The position numbers and the translations under genes were made by a program. 64,000 nucleotides of DNA from Arcobacter iocasae (lineage in GTDB: Bacteria; Campylobacterota; Campylobacteria; Campylobacterales; Arcobacteraceae): the NCBI RefSeq assembly GCF_042214795.1, contig NZ_CP090177.1:1426001-1490000 (forward strand). The letters are read 5' to 3'. The notes below the pieces were generated by a model. That model saw nothing but the letters and a program-made list of their open reading frames with translations, did no database searches and was not told the origin of the DNA. This document shows positions 58,541 to 64,000 of the stretch, piece by piece (position 1 is the first letter of the stretch; each line of letters opens with the position of its first letter).

Positions 58541-60721
58541 ATGGCAAAAGAAAAAATTAATTTAAATATATCAGGTATGACTTGTGTTAACTGCTCAGGT
58601 GGAATAGAAAAATTTTTAAACAAAAAAAAGGGAGTAATCTCTGCTAATGTAAGCTTTGCTTCAAGTGAAGGGGAGTTTATTATTGATGATTCCCTTTATT
58701 CAAAAGAAAAACTAACTAGTGATATACAAAAATTAGGTTATAAGCCAGAAGAAGATCTAAAAGCTCTAGAAGAAGAGCAATTACTCTCTTTTAAAAGACT
58801 AAGAAAGATATTTTTCACTTCTATTACTTTAACTCTTATTATGTTTTGTCTAATGTTTCTGAATATATTTAATGAACAAATGACAAAATATTTAGTATTT
58901 TTAATAGCTTCAATTGTTCAGTTCTATTGTGGACTACGATTTTATAAACTTGGAATAAAGTCAGTTATAAATAGAAACTATGATATGAATGTTTTAGTTG
59001 CTCTAGGAACTAGTGCTGCATACTTTTATTCAACTGTTGTAGTCTTTTTTCCACACTTATTCCCTGAGAATTTAAGATTTCTATATTTTGATGGGGCCTC
59101 TGTAATTATTACCTTTGTACTTTTAGGAAGATACTTAGAAGAAAACTCAAAACTAAAAGCGAGTGATTTTTTAAAAAAACTTATGAATTTAGCCCCTGTA
59201 AATGCTAATTTGATAGATGAAAACAAAAATATAAAAACTGTGCTAGCAAGTAGTTTAAAACCAAAAGATATAGTACTTGTAAAAAGTGGAGAGAAAATAC
59301 CAACAGATGGTATTATCATCGAAGGAAATGCCGATATTGATACTTCAATGATAACAGGTGAATCAATGCCTGTTTTTAAAAAACTTGGTGATGAGGTATT
59401 ATCTGGAACTTTAAATAGCAATGGAACTATAAAAATAGAAGTTAGCAAAGAATCCTCTGATACAACACTATCTAAGATAATTACACTTCTAAAAACTGCA
59501 CAAAGTAAACAAATACCAATTAGTAGATTTGCAGATAAAGTAGCAAATATCTTTGTACCTTCTGTTATTTTTATCTCTATTTTAGCATTTTTAGTTTGGG
59601 GTTTTGTATTTGGAGATTTCCAAAAAGCAATAATAGCCTCAATTAGTGTTTTGATTATCTCATGCCCTTGTGCTTTAGGACTAGCAACGCCAATTGCAAT
59701 AGTAAGTTCTGTTAGTCGTGGTGCAAAAGAGGGGATTTTGATTAAAAATCCAGAAATACTAGAAGAGATAAAAGAGATAAAATATGCAGTATTTGATAAA
59801 ACAGGTACCTTAACTAAAGGTGAAATAACTGTTTCAAAAACAAATATTGATGAAAAGTATTTTGAATTAATAGGTTCAATTGAAAACTATAGTGAACATC
59901 CTATTTCAAAAGCAATAGTGAGTTTTATCAAAGATAAAAAGTATGATATAAACAAAGAGATAAAAGATATAGATATTATCCCTGGAAAAGGTATAAAGGC
60001 CTCTTTTGATGGTGATGAGATAGTTTTAGGTAATAAAAAGTTATTAGATGAAAACAGTGTTCAAATAGACAAAAGCCATGAAGAGTTCTATTTAGAAGAG
60101 TTAGAGAAATCAAATGGGTTAATTTATGTAGCTATAAATAAAAAAACTATAGGTTCTTTTTCTTTAGAAGATAAATTAAAAGAAGATGCTGTTAAAGTGA
60201 TAGATGATTTAAAACAGCTAAATATAGAGCCTATTTTATTAACAGGTGATAATAAAATCACAGCTCAAAAGATAGCTGATAAACTAGGGATCAAAAAGAT
60301 TTATAGTGAAGTTTTACCAACTGAAAAATATGAAGTGATAAAAGAGCTACAAAAGAAATCAAAAGTGATGTTTATAGGAGATGGAATAAATGATGCTCCT
60401 TCTATAAAACAAGCAAATATTGGGATTACTTTAAACTCTGGTTCTGATATCACTAAAGATGCTGGGGATATTATTTTAGTACATAATGAACTAAGTTCTA
60501 TTATTAAAAGTATTAATCTATCTATTGAGACGATGAAAATCGTGAAACAAAATCTATTTTGGGCATTTACTTATAATATATTAGGAATACCACTTGCAGC
60601 AGGGATTTTATACCCAATCTTTGGACTTATGTTAAATCCAATGTATGCAGGTATTGCTATGAGTTTTTCTTCTGTGAGTGTTGTTTTAAATTCATTGAGA
60701 TTAAAAATTAAAAAGTTGTAA
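58541..60721 (+). CDS. copA: Cu+-exporting P-type ATPase
   Basis: 726 aa P1B-ATPase. N-terminal HMA domain with C15/C18 (SGMTCVNCSGG), eight membrane helices, actuator TGES near 273, ion-channel motif CPCALGLATP, phosphorylation motif DKTGTLTKG, and the hinge GDGINDAPS. The CPC motif and HMA domain indicate monovalent copper (or silver) export from cytoplasm to periplasm. It ends in a bidirectional terminator facing the DUF411 gene. Confidence 0.95.
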   Translation: MAKEKINLNISGMTCVNCSGGIEKFLNKKKGVISANVSFASSEGEFIIDDSLYSKEKLTSDIQKLGYKPEEDLKALEEEQLLSFKRLRKIFFTSITLTLIMFCLMFLNIFNEQMTKYLVFLIASIVQFYCGLRFYKLGIKSVINRNYDMNVLVALGTSAAYFYSTVVVFFPHLFPENLRFLYFDGASVIITFVLLGRYLEENSKLKASDFLKKLMNLAPVNANLIDENKNIKTVLASSLKPKDIVLVKSGEKIPTDGIIIEGNADIDTSMITGESMPVFKKLGDEVLSGTLNSNGTIKIEVSKESSDTTLSKIITLLKTAQSKQIPISRFADKVANIFVPSVIFISILAFLVWGFVFGDFQKAIIASISVLIISCPCALGLATPIAIVSSVSRGAKEGILIKNPEILEEIKEIKYAVFDKTGTLTKGEITVSKTNIDEKYFELIGSIENYSEHPISKAIVSFIKDKKYDINKEIKDIDIIPGKGIKASFDGDEIVLGNKKLLDENSVQIDKSHEEFYLEELEKSNGLIYVAINKKTIGSFSLEDKLKEDAVKVIDDLKQLNIEPILLTGDNKITAQKIADKLGIKKIYSEVLPTEKYEVIKELQKKSKVMFIGDGINDAPSIKQANIGITLNSGSDITKDAGDIILVHNELSSIIKSINLSIETMKIVKQNLFWAFTYNILGIPLAAGILYPIFGLMLNPMYAGIAMSFSSVSVVLNSLRLKIKKL

Positions 60722-60739
60722 ATATAATTTACAACTTTT
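60711..60739. terminator. Bidirectional terminator between copA and the DUF411 gene
   Basis: AAAAGTTGTAAAT (60711-60723) and ATTTACAACTTTT (60727-60739) form a 13-bp perfect stem with a three-base loop and T/A runs on both sides. Confidence 0.8.
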
Positions 60740-60740
60740 T

Positions 60741-61169
60741 TTAATGTTTTTCATAAATTCCTTGAGAACCATCTTTTTTTGCATAAATAATATTGTAGTG
60801 TTGTTTAATATTATCTTGTTCCATCCCAGGACTTCCCAATGGCATACCAGGAGCAGAAATTCCTAAAATATCAGGTTTCTCAGCTAACATTTTTTTAATA
60901 GCAGAGTAATCAACATGTCCTTCAATAAAATAACCATCTACAAAGGCTGTGTGACATGAAGTTTGTCCAGCTTGAAGACCTGCTTTCTTTTTGATTTCAT
61001 TCATATTGTTTGTTTGATAGACTTTTATATCAAAGCCTTTTGTTTTCATAATATTAATCCAATTCTCGCAACATTCACAATAAGGTGATTTATAAACAGT
61101 CATTGTTTTATTCCCATTTGGAAAAGCAGATATGGCAATAAATATTAAAGATAATATTGTTTTTTTCAT
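60741..61169 (-). CDS. DUF411 periplasmic metal-binding protein
   Basis: 142 aa. Signal peptide 1-18; KSPYCECCENWINIM (Cys31, 33, 34) is the DUF411 cysteine cluster, followed by QTSCHTAFVDGYFIEGHVD and GISAPGMPLGSPGME. DUF411 proteins accompany copper resistance genes (CopG-like) and bind copper in the periplasm. The end overlaps the terminator region of copA; the start overlaps the SHOCT gene stop by four bases. Confidence 0.87.
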   Translation of the reverse strand: MKKTILSLIFIAISAFPNGNKTMTVYKSPYCECCENWINIMKTKGFDIKVYQTNNMNEIKKKAGLQAGQTSCHTAFVDGYFIEGHVDYSAIKKMLAEKPDILGISAPGMPLGSPGMEQDNIKQHYNIIYAKKDGSQGIYEKH

Positions 61170-61387
61170 TCATTCTCCTCCAGTATTTTTTTTCTTGATT
61201 TATACTCTTCTTCTGATATGTCACCTCTTGCAAACTTTTTCTTTAAGATATCAAGGGGAGTATCATTTTCACTTTTTGTATCTTTATTACTAAAAATTGA
61301 AAATATCAAAAAAACAATAATTGCCCAAAAAATAAGCATTCCAAAGCCATGAAATAGTGTCATATTCATATTCATAAATCCAAACAT
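61166..61387 (-). CDS. Small membrane protein with SHOCT motif
   Basis: 73 aa. One hydrophobic helix (about 10-30: GFGMLIFWAIIVFLIFSIF) then a SHOCT motif (DILKKKFARGDISEEEYKSRKKIL). Such proteins often occur beside copper-resistance and DUF411 genes; the function is unknown. The Met-rich start (MFGFMNMNMTLFHGFGM) could ligate Cu+. It is divergent from the response regulator. Confidence 0.8.
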   Translation of the reverse strand: MFGFMNMNMTLFHGFGMLIFWAIIVFLIFSIFSNKDTKSENDTPLDILKKKFARGDISEEEYKSRKKILEENE

Positions 61388-61423
61388 AATATATCCTTTC
61401 TTTGTAAAAGTTTATCAAGACTA

Positions 61424-61441
61424 TGTGTAAAAAGTGTGCAG
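61424..61441. promoter_or_regulatory. Candidate copper response-regulator box in the divergent region
   Basis: TGTGTAA-AAAG-TGTGCAG: two TGTG-starting 7-bp units with 4-bp spacer, the inverse-strand form of the CTCCACA box at 63302-63319. It lies midway between the SHOCT gene and the response regulator gene and could control both directions. Confidence 0.5.
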
Positions 61442-61508
61442 GATAGATAAGAGAAATAAAATGCAAAAAAATATATTATGCTACAATTACTTTTGTAAAA
61501 GGAACTAG

Positions 61509-62171
61509 ATGAAAATACTTTTGATGGAAGATGATTTGATTTTAAATGAAATCATTGAAGAACATTTATTAGAAAAAGGACATGAAGTTGTAAGTACTTT
61601 TGCTGGTAATGAAGCAGAAGAGTTATTATATTCTCAAAAATTTGACTTACTACTTTTAGATGTAAATGTACCAGAAATAAGAGGTTTTGATTTACTTTCT
61701 GATTTGAGAAAAAACAATATTAAAACTCCTGCAATCTTTCTAACATCTCTTAATTTAACTGATGATATAGAAAGAGGTTTTCAAAGTGGCTGTGATGATT
61801 ATATAAAAAAACCATTTGAATTAAAAGAGCTTGATTTACGAATTAATAATATAAAAAGAATATTTAATATCTCTTCTTCAAATCAAATAGATTTATCAAA
61901 TGATATGATTCTAGATACGAATAATTTACTTGTAATAAAAGAAAACGAAGAGATTCATTTATCAAAAAAAGAGATAGAAGTTTTGATGTATTTTATAAGA
62001 AATAAAAATAAAATAATAAGTGTAGAAGAGTTGTCTTCAAATGTTTGGATATATGAAGAGAGCCCAAATGCCTCTACCATAAGAACATATATAAAAAATC
62101 TTAGAAAAATTCTAGAAGAAAATATGATTACAAATATAAGAGGAGTAGGTTATAGATTTAACAGCAAATGA
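61509..62171 (+). CDS. OmpR-type response regulator of the copper island
   Basis: 220 aa. Receiver 1-115: E7-D8-D9, phospho-acceptor Asp51 (LLLLDVNVPEIRG), Lys101 (IKKPF). Winged-helix domain 125-220 with HLSKKEIEVLMYFI and NASTIRTYIKNLRKIL. AAAAGGA precedes the ATG. The ATGA overlap with the following kinase frame indicates a two-component pair. It likely regulates the copA, DUF411 and FixH/TolC units through the shared tandem boxes. Confidence 0.92.
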   Translation: MKILLMEDDLILNEIIEEHLLEKGHEVVSTFAGNEAEELLYSQKFDLLLLDVNVPEIRGFDLLSDLRKNNIKTPAIFLTSLNLTDDIERGFQSGCDDYIKKPFELKELDLRINNIKRIFNISSSNQIDLSNDMILDTNNLLVIKENEEIHLSKKEIEVLMYFIRNKNKIISVEELSSNVWIYEESPNASTIRTYIKNLRKILEENMITNIRGVGYRFNSK

Positions 62172-62205
62172 AAAAAGTACATTTTATAAGTTTTTATCTT
62201 TATAT

Positions 62206-63300
62206 TTGGGATCATCTTTTATATTAATGACTTTGATAGCTTTTTTGTATTTTGAAAATCAACAAAAACTCTATTTTGATTTAACAAAATCAAGAATGCA
62301 AAATATTGCTTCAAAAATTGCTTCAAAAATAATAGTTGCACATATGAATGGAACAAAAATAGATATATCAGGAGACTTTGAACCAAAAGATTATAAATTG
62401 GCTTTTTATGATAATAGTGGGAAAAAAGTTTATGGTAATATTGATGAAAAAATAGATTTAAAAAAAGATATTATAGAAGAAAAAAATAGCTTTGTATTGG
62501 TTGATAAGTCTACTTTTGGGCACTTAGGAATATATGCAATTGCCATAAAAGAACATCTGTATTCTAAACAAATAAAAGAGTTAGAAATAAACATAATAGT
62601 ACTTTTCTTTCTTATTTATTCAATTATTGCTCTTATTGGATTTTATTTAGCAAAACTCTTTATTAAGCCAATAAAAGAAGAAAGAGATAAGTTAAATAAC
62701 TTTATAAAAGATACAACACATGAATTAAACACACCAATTAGTGCAATACTTATGTCTACAGAAGGTAAAGATTTAAATTCAAAACAAATTGAGCGTGTAA
62801 GATTAAGCGCAAAAAGAGTCTCTGAGATTTACAAAGACTTGACATATGTTTTTTTACAAAAAGATTTTGAAAAAGAAGATTTAAAAGAGATATCTCTTGG
62901 TGAAGTTATAAAAGAACAACTACTGTATTTTGAGCCTTTAGCAAATAAAAAGAAAATAAAAATCAATTTAGATATCCAAGAATATAGTTATAAAATACTC
63001 AAAGAAGACTTTATTAGAGTATTTAATAATCTAATTTCAAATGCAATAAAATATAATAAAATAAATGGAACAATCTTTATTACTCTAAATAATAATAAAC
63101 TTATTATAAAAGATACAGGAATAGGAATACAACAGACAAAAATAAATGATATATTTAAAAGATACTATAGAGCAACTTCCTATCAAGGTGGCTTTGGTAT
63201 TGGATTAAGTATAGTCAATGAGATAAGTAAAAAATACAATATAAAAATAGATATTAACTCTATTTATGATGAAAGTACAACCATAACTCTAAACTTCTAA
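62206..63300 (+). CDS. Sensor histidine kinase of the copper island (true N-terminus probably upstream, frame disrupted)
   Basis: 364 aa from TTG 62206. TM1 at 3-16 (shortened), TM2 at about 129-150, His172 in TTHELNTPISAIL, N box ISNAIKYNK, G1 DTGIGI, G2 FGIGLSIV. No ribosome binding site precedes the TTG. The coupled ATGA at 62168 opens a frame that stops after 20 codons; adding one A to the A6 run at 62171-62176 would give MKKSTFYKFLSLYLGSSF joined to this frame. So either a one-base error or a real frameshift affects the start. Confidence 0.75.
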   Translation: MGSSFILMTLIAFLYFENQQKLYFDLTKSRMQNIASKIASKIIVAHMNGTKIDISGDFEPKDYKLAFYDNSGKKVYGNIDEKIDLKKDIIEEKNSFVLVDKSTFGHLGIYAIAIKEHLYSKQIKELEINIIVLFFLIYSIIALIGFYLAKLFIKPIKEERDKLNNFIKDTTHELNTPISAILMSTEGKDLNSKQIERVRLSAKRVSEIYKDLTYVFLQKDFEKEDLKEISLGEVIKEQLLYFEPLANKKKIKINLDIQEYSYKILKEDFIRVFNNLISNAIKYNKINGTIFITLNNNKLIIKDTGIGIQQTKINDIFKRYYRATSYQGGFGIGLSIVNEISKKYNIKIDINSIYDESTTITLNF

Positions 63301-63301
63301 T

Positions 63302-63319
63302 CTCCACACACACTCCACA
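63302..63319. promoter_or_regulatory. Tandem CTCCACA box upstream of the FixH-like gene
   Basis: CTCCACA-CACA-CTCCACA: two identical 7-bp units with a 4-bp spacer (11-bp period), 45 bp before the FixH-like start. This is the standard layout of an OmpR-family binding site and the best copy of the motif in the copper island. Confidence 0.6.
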
Positions 63320-63363
63320 CAATACAGCTAGAATTCCTAAACTTAAAATTTAGGAGTTCAAAA

Positions 63364-63747
63364 ATGAAAAATATCTTTAAATTATTCGCTGGTTTGCTAA
63401 TAGCATTTAACTTAGTTCATGCAGATCCACTACTTCAAGAAGGAAGTAAAGATGGGTATGATGTAAAACTAAGTAGTGAGAAATCACTGGTAATGGGAAG
63501 CAATGAAATCATCATAGAGTTATCAAAAGATGGTGCTGATCTTTCAAATACAAAAGTAAAAATAAAGTTCTTTATGCCAGAGATGCCTGGAATGCCATAT
63601 ATGGAGAGTGAAGTAAAAGGAAAAATTGTTGATGGTAAATTTAAAGCAAGTGTAAATTTTGCTATGGGTGGAACTTGGCAGTACCAACTAAAATTTAAAA
63701 CAGAAGATGGGAAAGTTCATACTGTAAGAGGGAGCGTAAACATCTAA
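63364..63747 (+). CDS. FixH/YtkA-like periplasmic protein
   Basis: 127 aa. Signal peptide 1-20, then a beta-sandwich domain: LVMGSNEIIIELSKDGADL, KIKFFMPEMPGMPYMESEV, MGGTWQYQLKFK. The MPEMPGMPYM segment is Met-rich and typical of YtkA/FixH-like proteins found with CusCBA/TolC copper efflux genes; it may bind Cu+ in the periplasm. Its stop overlaps the next ATG (TAATG). Confidence 0.82.
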   Translation: MKNIFKLFAGLLIAFNLVHADPLLQEGSKDGYDVKLSSEKSLVMGSNEIIIELSKDGADLSNTKVKIKFFMPEMPGMPYMESEVKGKIVDGKFKASVNFAMGGTWQYQLKFKTEDGKVHTVRGSVNI

Positions 63748-64000
63748 TGTTAAGAAATAGCTTTATTCTAACTTGTTTGATAATTACAAGCTCATTTTCT
63801 ACAAGCTTAGAAAATATAATAAATAGTGCAATAGTAAATAATAAAAACCTACAAGCTATTGAAAAATCTATACAAATAGCAAATGAGCAAATTAAGCTAT
63901 CAAATAAGTGGGATAATCCTATTTTGACCATTGGTGCCAACGACTTGCAGTTTGACACTTCTCGAAGAGATTTGGAGCCTATGCAAGGACAATATATAGG
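63747..64000 (+). CDS. TolC family outer-membrane efflux protein, N-terminal part (cut by window edge)
   Basis: 84 complete codons to the right edge. Signal peptide 1-19 (FILTCLIITSSFS), then ENIINSAIVNNKNLQAIEKSIQIANEQIKLSNKWDNP, the start of a TolC helical repeat. Its position after the copper regulators and FixH-like gene suggests a CusC-type channel of a CusCBA efflux system continuing outside the window. Confidence 0.82.
   Translation, partial: MLRNSFILTCLIITSSFSTSLENIINSAIVNNKNLQAIEKSIQIANEQIKLSNKWDNPILTIGANDLQFDTSRRDLEPMQGQYI

Overview
The window looks like chromosomal DNA of a Campylobacterota bacterium of the Arcobacter group (Arcobacteraceae). The DNA is very AT-rich, the genes are packed with little spacing, and one sensor kinase has the His-Gln-Trp-Asn-Glu-Pro H-box common in this phylum. 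The block RarA, RluB, KpsF, RNase J, RsmA, (HisF), nucleoside phosphorylase and RlmN resembles the origin-proximal gene order I recall from Campylobacter jejuni (from memory, not checked). No rRNA, tRNA, CRISPR array, insertion sequence or prophage was seen.

Layout. 1-9.8 kb: the 5' part of a 7TM-DISM type sensor gene, a thioesterase, LysE and EamA exporters divergent from an AraC regulator, a lipoprotein, a VOC protein that is probably leaderless, an OmpA-like protein with a small helix-hairpin-helix partner, a phosphatase, a nitrilase-family amidase and a phosphohexomutase. 9.8-17.8 kb: proA, a membrane adenylate cyclase, a quinone oxidoreductase divergent from an HxlR regulator, FetB, GpsA and a MarR-MFS pair. 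17.8-32.0 kb: gatB and a SurA-like chaperone, then a lactate-type island transcribed leftward in the order LutABC, sensor kinase, response regulator, TRAP transporter DctPQM, a 37-codon small ORF, and a D-lactate dehydrogenase-like FAD/Fe-S protein. 32-42 kb: methyltransferase, dCMP deaminase, AccB-AccC, a DEAD helicase, a Pit phosphate transporter, an AEC transporter with an apparent AUU start, asparagine synthetase and a ribbon-helix-helix protein. 42-49 kb: an unusual operon (2-hydroxyacid dehydrogenase, Phd-like protein, SdhA/FrdA-like flavoprotein, SdhB/FrdB-like Fe-S protein) with no membrane anchor gene, followed by PhoH, HemJ and RarA. 49-58 kb: information-processing and metabolic genes. 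58-64 kb: a copper-resistance island (CopZ-like chaperone, CopA, DUF411 protein, SHOCT protein, two-component system, FixH-like protein, and the start of a TolC family gene).

Main unusual observations. (1) Three copies of an identical 18-mer containing a 16-bp parS-like ParB site (one mismatch to the consensus TGTTTCACGTGAAACA) occur within 12 kb (43.6, 48.5, 55.65 kb), with a weaker fourth at 50.2 kb, so this is probably an origin-proximal centromere region. (2) The lactate island carries its own two-component system, with a periplasmic substrate-binding-like sensor. (3) The hydroxyacid dehydrogenase/Phd/flavoprotein operon has a perfect 11-bp inverted repeat around its -10 box, and the flavoprotein has Gln where covalent FAD attachment normally uses His. 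(4) All three copper transcription units share tandem boxes with 11-bp period. (5) Several small or odd genes are visible: a 28-codon membrane protein after rlmN, a 37-codon ORF before dld, an AUU start, a probable one-base frameshift at the start of the copper sensor kinase, and a leaderless mRNA. All functions are inferred from sequence recognition; no database search was run.
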